Shown here piece after piece: positions 26,311 through 35,608 of a stretch of 64,000 nucleotides of DNA (within the stretch, counting starts at the first letter, position 1; every line of letters starts with the position of its first letter). The notes under the pieces were generated by a model. It had not been told where the DNA came from. It saw only the letters and a list, made by a program, of their open reading frames with translations, and searched no databases. The translations under genes and the position numbers were made by a program. Location: assembly GCA_040756995.1 (NCBI GenBank), contig JBFLYK010000014.1:1-64000 (forward strand), read 5' to 3'. This DNA comes from BP-133 sp040756995. Its GTDB lineage: Bacteria; Actinomycetota; Acidimicrobiia; IMCC26256; BP-133.

Positions 26311-26577
26311 ATGGCCGTATGCCTTCATGTCGACCGGGCATTGTGTCAGGGACACGCCCGATGCATCGACCTGGCCCCCGACGTGTTCCGCTTCGACGAC
26401 ACCGAAGGACAGTCAGAGCCAGTGGTGACCCACTGGGACGACAGCCACGCCGATCGGCTGCGCCGGGTTGTCAGTTGCTGCCCGGAAGGGGCAATCAGTC
26501 TCCACGATCCGGAAGCTGGTCCGTCCGTCGCCGAACGGACGCGTTCCGATGCCGCTGATGAGGAGTGTGCCGTATGA
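26311..26577 (+). CDS. [3Fe-4S]-type ferredoxin, P450 partner
   Basis: 88 residues. The cluster ligand pattern is C-x2-H-x2-C (ALCQGHARC) followed much later by CCPEGAISL, so His stands where four-iron ferredoxins have a Cys. This is the pattern of actinobacterial three-iron or His-variant ferredoxins encoded next to cytochromes P450. It overlaps the P450 start by 4 bases (ATGA), strong evidence for a dedicated redox pair. A reductase is not encoded nearby, so electrons must come from a reductase elsewhere. Confidence 0.9.
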   Translation: MAVCLHVDRALCQGHARCIDLAPDVFRFDDTEGQSEPVVTHWDDSHADRLRRVVSCCPEGAISLHDPEAGPSVAERTRSDAADEECAV

Positions 26578-27866
26578 ACAACAGAAGCGAGTCGACCGGT
26601 CGCGCTGCGGATCCCGCTAGCGAACGTCCCGTGGTCCAGTTCGACCATCGCAGCGCAGAGTTCGCCGACGATCCTGCCGGCATCTTCGAGCGGATACGTT
26701 CCCGCTGCCCTGTGGCGTACACCGAGGCATGGGGAGGTTTCTGGATCACCACTCGCTATCGCGACGTCGTGGCGGTCGCCGAGGACGACCAGACGTTCGC
26801 GTCGAGCCCGGGCATCATCATCCCACCCGTGGGCACCCCCCGACCGATCATTCCGCTTGAGGTGGACCCGCCGATGGTCCAGAAATGGCGCCGGCTGGTC
26901 AACCCCATGCTGTCCCCCGGGGTGGTCGAACGCCGCAACGACGATATCCGGCGGATCTGCCGGGAACTGATCTCGGCGTTCATCGAACGGGGATCTTGCG
27001 ACGTCATCCAGGACTACGCCCGTCCACTGCCTGGCATTTTGACGATGCAACTCATGGGCCTTCCCGACAACGACTGGCCGACGTTCCTGGAGTGGGTCGA
27101 CACCGCTATCCACGAATCAGCCCACGATCCGGACCGGGGCATCGAGTCAGCGATGTTCATCTATGGGGCGATCGCCGAAGCGCTCGAGTACCGGCGGGAA
27201 TCCGGCTTCCGAGGTGACGACGTCCTGAGCGTCTTGGTCGACGCGACAATCGATGGCCGCCCAGTGAGCGATGAGGACATCATGGACTATTCCTTCACGC
27301 TCATCAACGGCGGCTTGGACACGACCACCGCCACGTTCGGAGAGGCCTTCCATCACCTGGCCACAAATGAGAGGGACCGTGCTCTTCTCGCCCGCGACCC
27401 GGGTCGTATCCCCGACGCCGTTGAGGAGTTTCTCCGGGTCGCTACCCCGGTCCAGGGCATGGCCCGGCATCTCACCCGACCGGCCGAGGTGGGGGGTTGT
27501 CCGCTCGGGGCAGGTGAGCGAGTGATGATCTTCTGGGCCGCGGCGAACCGCGACCCGGAGGAGTTCCCCGCTCCGGACGAGATTCGAATCGACCGTTCAC
27601 CGAACCGGCACCTCACGTTCGGAATCGGCGCTCACCGCTGCTTGGGTTCGCACCTCGCGAGAGCCATGCTCCGCCTCGGTCTCGAGGAATTTCTCCGAGT
27701 CATTCCTGAGTTCCGGATTCCGGCTGATGGCGAAGTGGTCTGGTATCCAGACGCCGGCATCGTGCGGGGCCGTCGCTACCTGCCTGTCGAGTTCCCCCCA
27801 GGCGCAGCGGCTGACGAGCGACCGGGCGATGCCGCAGCCGTGACGACCACCTCCATGGGAGGGTGA
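26574..27866 (+). CDS. Cytochrome P450 monooxygenase
   Basis: 430 residues. The start is set by the ATGA overlap with the ferredoxin gene. The I-helix oxygen motif is LINGGLDTTTATF, the K-helix ExxR is EEFLR, and the heme loop is FGIGAHRCLG with Cys356 as the thiolate ligand. The segment SPGIIIPPVGTPRPIIPLE fits the substrate-facing B-C region. Its family (CYP number) cannot be assigned by eye. With ferredoxin, SCP2 and Rieske genes around it, hydroxylation of a sterol- or terpenoid-like substrate is likely but unproven. Confidence 0.92.
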   Translation: MNNRSESTGRAADPASERPVVQFDHRSAEFADDPAGIFERIRSRCPVAYTEAWGGFWITTRYRDVVAVAEDDQTFASSPGIIIPPVGTPRPIIPLEVDPPMVQKWRRLVNPMLSPGVVERRNDDIRRICRELISAFIERGSCDVIQDYARPLPGILTMQLMGLPDNDWPTFLEWVDTAIHESAHDPDRGIESAMFIYGAIAEALEYRRESGFRGDDVLSVLVDATIDGRPVSDEDIMDYSFTLINGGLDTTTATFGEAFHHLATNERDRALLARDPGRIPDAVEEFLRVATPVQGMARHLTRPAEVGGCPLGAGERVMIFWAAANRDPEEFPAPDEIRIDRSPNRHLTFGIGAHRCLGSHLARAMLRLGLEEFLRVIPEFRIPADGEVVWYPDAGIVRGRRYLPVEFPPGAAADERPGDAAAVTTTSMGG

Positions 27867-27867
27867 C

Positions 27868-28710
27868 ATGGAGCATGGCAACCGGTCGCGACGGTTCGAT
27901 CTTCTGGACACCGTCTCCATCCCCATCCGGGCGACTCGCCTCGCCGATCAGATCGCTGCCGGCCTCCGAGGTTGGATCGTGAACGAGGCAGCCCCCGGCG
28001 ACTTCCTCCCGAGCGAGCGGGATCTCATCGACCGGTTCCACGCGTCCCGCCCGACGGTGCGCGAAGCGATGCGGATCCTCGAAGCTGAGGGTCTGATCGA
28101 GATCAAGCGGGGCGTCAATGGAGGGGCCGTTGTCCGCAAACCTGACATCTACGGGTTGGCCACCGCGGTGGGGACGTTTTTGCAGCGGATCGGCGTCACC
28201 TTGCAGGAGGTGTTCAACCTTCGTCTCCTCCTCGAGCCGGAAGCGGCCCGCCGAGCGGCGCTGTCGCCCGAGCGGGGTGAAGTGGCTCGTGTGCTTGGCG
28301 CCGTCCTTGACGCCGAGCAGCAGGCAGTCCAAGAGCCAGAACCGGCCGGGGTGTCGCGCCGGGTCGTCGAATTCCACAATGCCGTGCTGGCATTGGCCAA
28401 TGACCGTGCGCTGGCCACCTTCGGTGAGCTTCTCGAGACAGTCGTCGTTCAGCAGAACGCACGGAGCCTCAGCGGCGCCGACGATCCACACCGCTGGTCG
28501 GCCGATGCCCATGCCGCACATCGCCGCATCGCCGCCGCGATCAAACGGGGTGACGCTGATGCCGCCGCCCGCCTTACTCGGAAACATCTTGAGGCAGCCG
28601 CCCAGATGATCATCGGTGAAGAAATCGACCTAACCGTCGACGTGGTGAGCGGGATTGTTGCAAGCGACATCAACCCGGATGGGCGTCGCGCCCCGAGCAC
28701 CGTGAGCTGA
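27868..28710 (+). CDS. GntR-family transcription regulator, FadR/FCD type
   Basis: 280 residues, one base after the P450 stop, with GGGAGG just upstream. Residues about 15-85 form the winged helix (LADQIAAGLRG, PSERDLIDRFHASRPTVREAMRILE, then the wing LIEIKRGVNGGAVV). Residues about 110-260 are an all-helical FCD effector domain with EVFNLRLLLEPEAARRAA and FHNAVLALAND. Members sense acyl-CoAs or organic acids and usually repress nearby operons. Its place inside the operon suggests it controls this cluster, possibly in response to a CoA intermediate. Confidence 0.9.
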   Translation: MEHGNRSRRFDLLDTVSIPIRATRLADQIAAGLRGWIVNEAAPGDFLPSERDLIDRFHASRPTVREAMRILEAEGLIEIKRGVNGGAVVRKPDIYGLATAVGTFLQRIGVTLQEVFNLRLLLEPEAARRAALSPERGEVARVLGAVLDAEQQAVQEPEPAGVSRRVVEFHNAVLALANDRALATFGELLETVVVQQNARSLSGADDPHRWSADAHAAHRRIAAAIKRGDADAAARLTRKHLEAAAQMIIGEEIDLTVDVVSGIVASDINPDGRRAPSTVS

Positions 28711-28731
28711 CGAGGAAGAAGGAGCACGACA

Positions 28732-29811
28732 GTGTCCCTCGACGAAGACCTGTTCTTGTACCCGACCGGCTGGTTCCAGATCGCCTACCGGAACGAGTTG
28801 GCTCCCGGCGAGGTGCAGCCCCGCCGCTACTTCGGCCGGGACCTCGTCCTGTACCGGGGCGAATCCGGCCAGTACCACGTTCTCGACGCCTTCTGCGGCC
28901 ATCTGGGCGCTCACCTCGGCCACGGCGGCCGGGTCTGCGCGGACGACATCGTCTGCCCGTTCCATGGTTGGCGTTGGTCCTGCGAGGGCGCCAACGTGGA
29001 CATTCCCTACAGCGAGCGAACCAACAGTCGTAAGCAGATACGACCGTGGCGGACCGCCGAGGCGAGCGGCAGCATTTGGCTGTGGCACGACGCCTTGGGT
29101 GAAGAACCGACCTACGATCCGCCGGATGTCCCGGAAGCTGAGGATTCTGACTACTACCCGGCCTATCCGCACTGTCTCGAACGGGAGTATCTGGCCTTCC
29201 CGGTGCAGGCGCTGGCGGAAAACGCTGTCGATTTCGCCCATTTCCAGTTCGTCCACAAGGCCGGGAAACCGACCGAGATCGCCGACTACGGGATGGACGG
29301 CCCGAAGTTTCATGTGCTGCACCGGTTGGAATTCGGCCTCGAGCGGGGGCAAACGTGGCTGACACCGGACGGGAAGCCGGTGGTGGCCGAGATCGACCTC
29401 GAAGTGCACGGGGTCGGGGTGATCGTCGGCCGGTTCAAAGGGACCGATGAGGCAGTCCACTTTGGCTGCGCGGTGCCCGTCGACCATGACGTCAGTGAAA
29501 TGCGCAGCGCCGTACTGGTGCGCCGGGAGCCGGGTGACACCGGCGACGCCCCTACCGGGGTCGCCCGGGCCCGGGTGGAACACCAACAGAAGCAGGCGCA
29601 CCGCGACTATCCCATTTTGTCACACCTGCGCTACGACCCCACCCCAGGTTTCGCGCTGGAGGAGGCCCGGGTGTACGGAGCGTTCCGGAAATGGTCCGCG
29701 CAGTTCTACGAGAACGCGGCTGTGGCTCGGGAGCGAGGGCTCTTGGAGTACGTCCCAGCCCGAGGCGGAATCCCACCAGCCGTCGTCGCTCCCGCCTACG
29801 GGTCACGCTGA
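28732..29811 (+). CDS. Rieske non-heme iron oxygenase, KshA-like
   Basis: 359 residues from a GTG start. The Rieske cluster ligands are Cys55-x-His57 (CGHLGAHLGHGG) and Cys75-x2-His78 (CPFHGWRW). The mononuclear iron site is in LAENAVDFAHFQFVHKAG, with the Asp and two His of the facial triad region. The N-terminal wording (GWFQIAY, PGEVQPRRYFGRDLVLYR) and the IPY-x15-PW segment resemble the oxygenase of 3-ketosteroid 9-alpha-hydroxylase. It is slightly shorter than typical KshA (about 380). A matching reductase gene is not seen. Steroid-ring or similar polycycle hydroxylation is plausible. Confidence 0.85.
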   Translation: MSLDEDLFLYPTGWFQIAYRNELAPGEVQPRRYFGRDLVLYRGESGQYHVLDAFCGHLGAHLGHGGRVCADDIVCPFHGWRWSCEGANVDIPYSERTNSRKQIRPWRTAEASGSIWLWHDALGEEPTYDPPDVPEAEDSDYYPAYPHCLEREYLAFPVQALAENAVDFAHFQFVHKAGKPTEIADYGMDGPKFHVLHRLEFGLERGQTWLTPDGKPVVAEIDLEVHGVGVIVGRFKGTDEAVHFGCAVPVDHDVSEMRSAVLVRREPGDTGDAPTGVARARVEHQQKQAHRDYPILSHLRYDPTPGFALEEARVYGAFRKWSAQFYENAAVARERGLLEYVPARGGIPPAVVAPAYGSR

Positions 29812-29885
29812 GACCGCGTCGTGGCAGGGGGGATGAACAAGGTGCCGACAGTGTGGTGGCCTCACGTCGATGAGGGGGGAGTTCG

Positions 29886-31511
29886 ATGGATCACCCGGAG
29901 CGCATAAGCCTGGTCGAGATGCTCGAGCGTGCCGCCGAGGCCGCTCCTGACAAGATTGCGCTGTGGTTCGATGACGAGCCGGTAACCTACCAGCAGCTGG
30001 TCGACCGGTCGCGGGCGGTGGCCAACATGCTGGCCGAGCTGGGTGTCAAGCCCGGCGACACAGTGGCCAGTCTCATGCAAAACTGCGCCGAACACGTCTA
30101 TCTGCTCTTCGCCGTGGCATATCTCGGCGCACTGGAAGTGCCGATCAACACCACCTTCCGAGGTTATTTCCTCAGCCACCAGCTCCGAACGGCCAAGAGC
30201 TCCATCGTTCTGGCCGACGCCGACCTCGCTCAGCACGTCGCGCAGGTCGCCCCGGACCTTCCCGATCTCAGCAGGATCATGGTCCGGGGCGACGCCAACG
30301 GCCTGGACCTACCCGCTTCGGTTGAGGTCGGGCGTACCGGCGATCTCCTCGGCGGTGAACGTCGCCGGCCCAAGCATTACGAGCCGCGGTGGAACGATCC
30401 GTGCACCATCCAGTTCACCTCTGGAACGACTGGTCCCTCCAAGGGGGCGGTTCTCTCCCAGAACTTCATGATCAACTGGGCACGGCAGTTCTCGGCGGGG
30501 TGGTTTCGCAGCCCGCAAGACACGTTCTACGCTGCGACGCCGCTGTTCCACATGGCGGCCAAAGGAGTCGGCGTGCTCGGAGCGATCTATCGGGGCGCCA
30601 GCTGCGCGGTCGACTCCCGCTTCAGCGTGTCCAGCTTCTGGGATCGTGTCGAAAAATACGAGGCGGTGTCCACGATCCTGTTGGGGCCGATGCTGATGAT
30701 GTTGTGGAACCTTCCCTCTCGGGAATCGGACCGTGACGTTCCACTGCGCGCCCCTGTGGCGGCCCCGATCCCCCCCGATCTCCATCGAAAGATGGAAGAG
30801 CGCTGGAACTGGCAGTTCCTCGGTTTCTACGGGCTGAGCGAAGCCGCCCCGTTGTTCATCGGGGGGATCACCGAACCACTCGAACCTGGGACGGTCGGCA
30901 AGGTCAACAGTGAGACGTTCGATGTTGCGATCGTCGACGACGATGACTACCCACTCCCGCCGGGGGCTGTCGGTGAGATCGTGTGTCGGCCCCGCAAGCC
31001 TCATGTGATGTTTGAGGGATACTTCGGGAACGACAGTGCAACCGTCGCCGTGACGCGTAACCTGTGGTTCCACACCGGCGATCTCGGCCGGATCGATGCC
31101 GAGGGCAACTTCTCCTTCGTTGACCGGAAGAAGGACTACCTGCGCCGCCGAGGCGAAAACATCTCCTCCTTCGAGGTGGAGCGAGCCGTCGAGCAGCATC
31201 CGGCCATCGCGGAAGCCGCGGCCATTGCCGTCCCCAGTGAACTCACCGAGGACGAGGTCAAGATTTGCGTCGTTCTCAAACCCGGTGCGACGCTCAGCCC
31301 AGAAGCCCTCCTTGAGCACTGCGTCGGGAACATGCCCTACTTCGCGGTCCCACGCTATATCGAGTTCCTCGACGAACTCCCCCATACCCCGACCCAGAAG
31401 GTCCAGAAATACAAGCTCCGAGAGGCAGGCGTCACTCCGTCGACCTGGGACCGGGAAGTGGCAGGCTACCGGGTGACTCGAGAGGGCTTGGAACGAGCAG
31501 CCAGCGGATGA
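29886..31511 (+). CDS. Acyl-CoA synthetase (AMP-forming), CaiC/fatty-acyl type
   Basis: 541 residues, with a strong ribosome site (GAGGGGGGAG). Motifs are the ATP loop IQFTSGTTGPSKGAVLSQ, the adenine pocket GFYGLSEAAP, WFHTGDLGRIDAEGNFSFVDRKK in part (core TGDLGRID) and the C-terminal catalytic Lys in TPTQKVQKYKL. The segment RRRGENISSFEVE is typical of fatty-acyl and crotonobetaine-type ligases. It is the second ligase of the island and may activate a different intermediate, such as a ring propionate or shortened side-chain acid. Confidence 0.88.
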   Translation: MDHPERISLVEMLERAAEAAPDKIALWFDDEPVTYQQLVDRSRAVANMLAELGVKPGDTVASLMQNCAEHVYLLFAVAYLGALEVPINTTFRGYFLSHQLRTAKSSIVLADADLAQHVAQVAPDLPDLSRIMVRGDANGLDLPASVEVGRTGDLLGGERRRPKHYEPRWNDPCTIQFTSGTTGPSKGAVLSQNFMINWARQFSAGWFRSPQDTFYAATPLFHMAAKGVGVLGAIYRGASCAVDSRFSVSSFWDRVEKYEAVSTILLGPMLMMLWNLPSRESDRDVPLRAPVAAPIPPDLHRKMEERWNWQFLGFYGLSEAAPLFIGGITEPLEPGTVGKVNSETFDVAIVDDDDYPLPPGAVGEIVCRPRKPHVMFEGYFGNDSATVAVTRNLWFHTGDLGRIDAEGNFSFVDRKKDYLRRRGENISSFEVERAVEQHPAIAEAAAIAVPSELTEDEVKICVVLKPGATLSPEALLEHCVGNMPYFAVPRYIEFLDELPHTPTQKVQKYKLREAGVTPSTWDREVAGYRVTREGLERAASG

Positions 31512-31649
31512 GCGCGACCCGCCCCTAGGGCCAAGCAAGGCCGGTCGGGGCAGGAGCGGACTTCAGAGCCGGCGGGTCACCGCCACGGCTTCGCAGCCGG
31601 ATCAAGTTCAAGAACCGAGAGGACGCCGACGGGCTACGAGAGTGTACGG

Positions 31650-32561
31650 ATGAGCGAACGCGAGCAGATGACGCTGAGAGCTGACACGCGGCAGTTCGAA
31701 GCAACCAAGGGTCTTTGGTTGACCGCCTCGACATGGGGCTATCCCGACAATGCCCCTGTCGTCCTTCTCCACGGTGGAGGGCAAACCCGTCACTCATGGG
31801 GCGCAATAGGTGAGATCCTGGCTGAGGCTGGCTTCTACGCGGTGGCGGTCGACATGCGAGGCCATGGTGACAGCCCATGGGCGCCGGACGGCGACTACTC
31901 GTGGGCCACGCTGGCCGGTGATCTGGCAAGGATCTGTGACCAGTTGGTCGCCGGCCCGATGATCGTCGGCGCTTCGGCGGGTGGACTCGTCTCCCTGGCC
32001 GCCGTCGGTGGTGGACAGGTACGGGCACGCGGACTCGTGCTGGTGGACATCGTCTTGGATCTCGAGCCGGTGGGAGTGAACCGTATACGCGACTTCATGC
32101 AGGCCCGGCCCGATGGGTTCGCTTCGCTCGAGGAAGCAGCTGACTTCGTCGCTGGCTATCTCCCCGATCGGCCCCGTCCAACCGATCCGTCAGGGTTGGC
32201 CAAGAATCTTCGTCGCGGCGCCGACGGGCGCCTCCGCTGGCACTGGGACCCACGCTGGGTACAAGGCAGCGAAGGTCACCTCGCCGGGATCGCTCAATTG
32301 GCGGAATCTGCGGCGCGAATCGCCATCCCGACTCTCGTCGTGCGGGGCGGGAGCAGCGATGTGGTAAGTCAGCAGGGCGTCGAACACTTCCTCCGGCTCG
32401 TCCCGCACGCCGATTACGTCGACGTGGCAGGGGCAGGCCACATGATCGCCGGAGACCGCAACGATGCCTTTGCAGAGGCCGTAACCTCGTTTCTCCGCTC
32501 ATTGCCTCGTTCTCCTCAGGTCGTCGGTCGTCGGCCCGGTCCCGAGAGGGGGTCCCAGTGA
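31650..32561 (+). CDS. Alpha/beta-hydrolase fold protein
   Basis: 303 residues. The oxyanion loop is LLHGGGQTRHSW, the nucleophile elbow is GASAGG (Ser near residue 112), the acid lies in VVRGGSSDVVS and the catalytic His in VAGAGHMIAGD. The cap region (about 150-205) is helical. The C-terminus overlaps the next crotonase gene by 4 bases. Possible roles are hydrolysis of an ester, lactone, CoA thioester or C-C bond (meta-cleavage-type); the sequence does not separate these. Confidence 0.85.
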   Translation: MSEREQMTLRADTRQFEATKGLWLTASTWGYPDNAPVVLLHGGGQTRHSWGAIGEILAEAGFYAVAVDMRGHGDSPWAPDGDYSWATLAGDLARICDQLVAGPMIVGASAGGLVSLAAVGGGQVRARGLVLVDIVLDLEPVGVNRIRDFMQARPDGFASLEEAADFVAGYLPDRPRPTDPSGLAKNLRRGADGRLRWHWDPRWVQGSEGHLAGIAQLAESAARIAIPTLVVRGGSSDVVSQQGVEHFLRLVPHADYVDVAGAGHMIAGDRNDAFAEAVTSFLRSLPRSPQVVGRRPGPERGSQ

Positions 32562-33385
32562 GCGACATGGCTGACTACGCGCCTCGGGAAACAGCATGCC
32601 TTGGCCCGACGTCCCGGACAGGGTCCGGCGTACGGGTCACCGCTAGGGGGCCGATCCGGATCGTGACTCTGGACCGGCCCGGATCACTCAACGCGGTCGA
32701 CCGGCAGATGCACAGCGACCTGGCCCTTGTGTGGCGGAGGCTGGAGGCGGACCGCGCTGCCCGCGCCGTTGTCCTGACCGGGTCGGGTGAGGCGTTCTGT
32801 GGCGGGGGGGACCTTCAGATGATCACAGCCGTCGCCGACGACGTCGGGCTGCGGGACGCTTTGATGAGCGAGGCCCGAGAGATCATCGTCTCGATGCTCG
32901 AGTTCCCCCTCCCGGTCGTGGCGGCCATCAACGGCCCAGCCGTCGGACTGGGTTGCAGCCTGGCCATGCTCTGCGACGTCGTCCTCATGGCCGAGCATGC
33001 CTACCTCGCTGACCCGCATGTCGCCCTCGGCCTCGTCGCTGGGGACGGCGGAGCGGCCATGTGGCCGCTGCTGGCCAGTCCCCTGAAGATCAAGGAACTG
33101 CTCTGGTGCGGTGATCGGATCCCTGCCGTGGAAGCGGAACGGATCGGTCTAGCCACGAGAGTGGTCCCCAAGGACACGTTGGCTGGGGAGGCCATGCGTG
33201 TGGCCGAGAGGTTGGCCGACCTTCCCGCCCGCGCCGTACAGGACACCAAACGGGCGGTCAACCTCCATCTCACCCGCAGCGCGGCTGGAGCGTTGGACTT
33301 CGCATTGGCAGCCGAGACCGTCTCCATGGGTGATCCGGACCACCGTGAACGTCTCCGACACCTCGTTCAACGCCACCCATGTTGA
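32558..33385 (+). CDS. Crotonase-family protein with replaced catalytic acids
   Basis: 275 residues, GTG start in a GTGA overlap with the hydrolase gene. Motifs are LDRPGSLNAVDRQM, oxyanion loop EAFCGGGDLQM and NGPAVGLGCSLAMLCDV. Compared with rat crotonase, Ser replaces the first catalytic Glu and His (LADPHVALGL) replaces the second. It therefore probably does not act as a standard hydratase. The extended N-terminus (about 30 residues) is polar. It is the third crotonase-like gene of the rightward series. Confidence 0.8.
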   Translation: MSDMADYAPRETACLGPTSRTGSGVRVTARGPIRIVTLDRPGSLNAVDRQMHSDLALVWRRLEADRAARAVVLTGSGEAFCGGGDLQMITAVADDVGLRDALMSEAREIIVSMLEFPLPVVAAINGPAVGLGCSLAMLCDVVLMAEHAYLADPHVALGLVAGDGGAAMWPLLASPLKIKELLWCGDRIPAVEAERIGLATRVVPKDTLAGEAMRVAERLADLPARAVQDTKRAVNLHLTRSAAGALDFALAAETVSMGDPDHRERLRHLVQRHPC

Positions 33386-33443
33386 GCAAACCCTACGGTG
33401 ACACTGGCATAGAGGCTATGACGGTGAGGAGATTGATGTAGGC

Positions 33444-34430
33444 ATGCTGGCCTGGCGAGTGCATGAACTGGGAGAACCGGCAGAGGTGCTCCGTCTGGAG
33501 GAAGTTCCCGATCCCGTTCCCCGGGCCGGTCAGGTACTGATCGAGGTCGAGGCAGCTGCCCTCAATTTCCCGGACGTCTTGCTGTGCCGGGGAGGGTACC
33601 AGCGCAGGCCGCGGCTTCCGTTCACCCCGGGCGGAGAAGTGGCCGGCCGTGTGGTCGCCGTGGGAGACGACGTGCGATTGCCGGTCGGTGAGCGAGTCCT
33701 TGCTCTGCCAGGGGCGGGGTTTGCCGAACGGGTCATTGCCCCGGAACTGGCCGTCTTCCCCCTCGGGGACTTAGCTCTGGACTGGCCAGAAGCGGCGGCC
33801 TTGCCGGTGGCCTACCAAACCGCCTTCGCCGCGCTGCACGTGCGAGGCGGGCTGCGAGAAGGCGAAACAGTCCTCGTCCATGCCGCCGCGGGCGGGGTCG
33901 GGTCGGCTGCAGTGCAGCTCGCAGTGGCGGCCGGAGCTCGAGTCATCGCCACTGCCGGCGGGAAACACAAGACCGACGCCTGCCTGGCGAACGGTGCGGC
34001 GGTAGCGATTGACTATCACGGGAGCGACATCGTCGAATCGGTCCGAGACGCCACCGACGGAGCCGGCGTCGATCTCATTGTTGACCCCGTCGGGGGTGTG
34101 GTCCTCGAGACATCGCTGAAGTGCCTTGCCTTCGAAGGCCGCGTGGTGCTGGTCGGTTTCGCTAGCGGCGACATTCCCGAAATCCCAGCGAACCGCGTCC
34201 TGCTCAAGAACATCAGCATCGTCGGCCTGCACTGGGGCCTTTATGCCACTGAACGCCCGGCCTTGCTCCAGGAGGTGCACCGCCAGATCGTGCGACTAGC
34301 TGCTGAGGACCGTATCCGCCCCGTGCTTTACGGCGAGTTCGGCTGGGGTGAGCTCCCCGCGCTCCTCCAACAGCTTGGCGACGGAAAGACGTGGGGAAAG
34401 GTTATCGTGCGCCCGGATGGTCACCAATGA
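33444..34430 (+). CDS. Medium-chain dehydrogenase/quinone oxidoreductase-like protein
   Basis: 328 residues. It lacks the zinc-ligand Cys residues of alcohol dehydrogenases and has the zinc-free quinone-oxidoreductase plan: GroES-like N-domain (LNFPDVLLCRGGYQRRPRLP), then the Rossmann motif VHAAAGGVGSAAVQLA. NADPH use is likely. It overlaps the next acyl-CoA dehydrogenase gene by 4 bases. Likely roles are reduction of an enone or 2-enoyl-CoA-type double bond, or disposal of electrons to a quinone. Family membership is clear; the substrate is not. Confidence 0.87.
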   Translation: MLAWRVHELGEPAEVLRLEEVPDPVPRAGQVLIEVEAAALNFPDVLLCRGGYQRRPRLPFTPGGEVAGRVVAVGDDVRLPVGERVLALPGAGFAERVIAPELAVFPLGDLALDWPEAAALPVAYQTAFAALHVRGGLREGETVLVHAAAGGVGSAAVQLAVAAGARVIATAGGKHKTDACLANGAAVAIDYHGSDIVESVRDATDGAGVDLIVDPVGGVVLETSLKCLAFEGRVVLVGFASGDIPEIPANRVLLKNISIVGLHWGLYATERPALLQEVHRQIVRLAAEDRIRPVLYGEFGWGELPALLQQLGDGKTWGKVIVRPDGHQ

Positions 34431-35608
34431 GCCTCAGCGAGAGGTTTGCTGAGGAGGTACGAACGGTGCTCGATGAGATCGCGCCTCCTGGCCTCTACGG
34501 AATCCGGCTCGACCTCGACGCCCACAACTGGGGCGGGCGATCAGCCACCTGGTTCAACGACGACATGCGAAGTTGGCAGCAGGCCATGGCGGAACGAGGG
34601 TGGACGGCCCCGACGTGGCCCGCCGAGTACGGTGGCGCGGGCTGGAGCGCGGAACAGGCAAGCGTGCTCAGCGACGAACTCCGTCGTCGGCGCCTGCCGC
34701 CGCCACTCGTCGGAATCGGTCTGGCCGTCGCCGGTCCGGTGCTCCTTCGTTTCGGAAGCGAGGAACAAAAACGGCGGCACCTCCCCGCCATCGCCCGGGG
34801 AGAGGCGCGTTGGTGCCAGGGGTTCTCCGAACCGGAGGCGGGCTCGGATCTTCCTAACCTGAAAACCAGAGCTGAACAGCAAGGCGATAGCTACGTGGTC
34901 CGAGGCCAGAAGGTCTGGACTTCACATGCCCACCTGTCCGACTGGATGCTCGCCCTTGTCCACACCGGCGCTCAGGCCGCCAAACGACTCGGGATCACCA
35001 GCCTCCTCATCGACATGACGTCGCCAGGAATCACGACCCGACCCATTCGGCTCATCAGCGGCGCCTCCCCCTTCTGCGAAACGTTCTTTGACGATGTCGA
35101 GGTCCCAGCCGGGAACGTCGTTGGTGCCGTCAACGGTGGGTGGGAAGTAGCCCGGTTCGTGTTCCGGTGCGAACGCGACATGCTCGGTGCAATCGTCGTC
35201 GGCGATCAGAAAGCCGAACCGCTGGCCAGTTTCGCCCGGCGCTACCTGCCCAGCGAGGACGGACGGATTGTTGATACGGAAATGCGCCGGGCCATCGCCC
35301 AATCGGAAATGGACAGTCGAGCCTACGAGTTCCTCGCTGCCGGGAAAGCCGCCCGCACAGTCGACGCCAACCTGCTCAAGCTCTACAGCAGCGAACTGAA
35401 CCAGCGTCGCCTGGATCTCCGTCAAGACATCGCAGGGTTGGCCGCCACGGCGCTAGATGGACCGGGAGCGAAAGACGACGAAGTCCGCCTCGCTCGCACC
35501 TGGCTTCGTTCCCGTGCCTATTCCATCGAAGGAGGCACGTCAGAGATCATGCTCAACACGATCTCGCGTCGCACACTCGGGCTCCCGACGGGGAGCGGTG
35601 ACCAGTGA
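34427..35608 (+). CDS. Acyl-CoA dehydrogenase, alpha-type subunit of a split pair (pair 2)
   Basis: 393 residues from the ATG overlapping the preceding stop (ATGA). Motifs are WCQGFSEPEAGSDLPNLKT, the KVWTSHAHLSDWMLALV substrate segment and the C-terminal SIEGGTSEIMLNTISRRTLG. At the medium-chain Glu position there is Gly, with Glu one residue earlier, a pattern seen in steroid side-chain dehydrogenases. The next gene overlaps by 4 bases and encodes the small partner. This gives the island a second heteromeric dehydrogenase, suited to another round or another branch of side-chain oxidation. Confidence 0.87.
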   Translation: MSLSERFAEEVRTVLDEIAPPGLYGIRLDLDAHNWGGRSATWFNDDMRSWQQAMAERGWTAPTWPAEYGGAGWSAEQASVLSDELRRRRLPPPLVGIGLAVAGPVLLRFGSEEQKRRHLPAIARGEARWCQGFSEPEAGSDLPNLKTRAEQQGDSYVVRGQKVWTSHAHLSDWMLALVHTGAQAAKRLGITSLLIDMTSPGITTRPIRLISGASPFCETFFDDVEVPAGNVVGAVNGGWEVARFVFRCERDMLGAIVVGDQKAEPLASFARRYLPSEDGRIVDTEMRRAIAQSEMDSRAYEFLAAGKAARTVDANLLKLYSSELNQRRLDLRQDIAGLAATALDGPGAKDDEVRLARTWLRSRAYSIEGGTSEIMLNTISRRTLGLPTGSGDQ

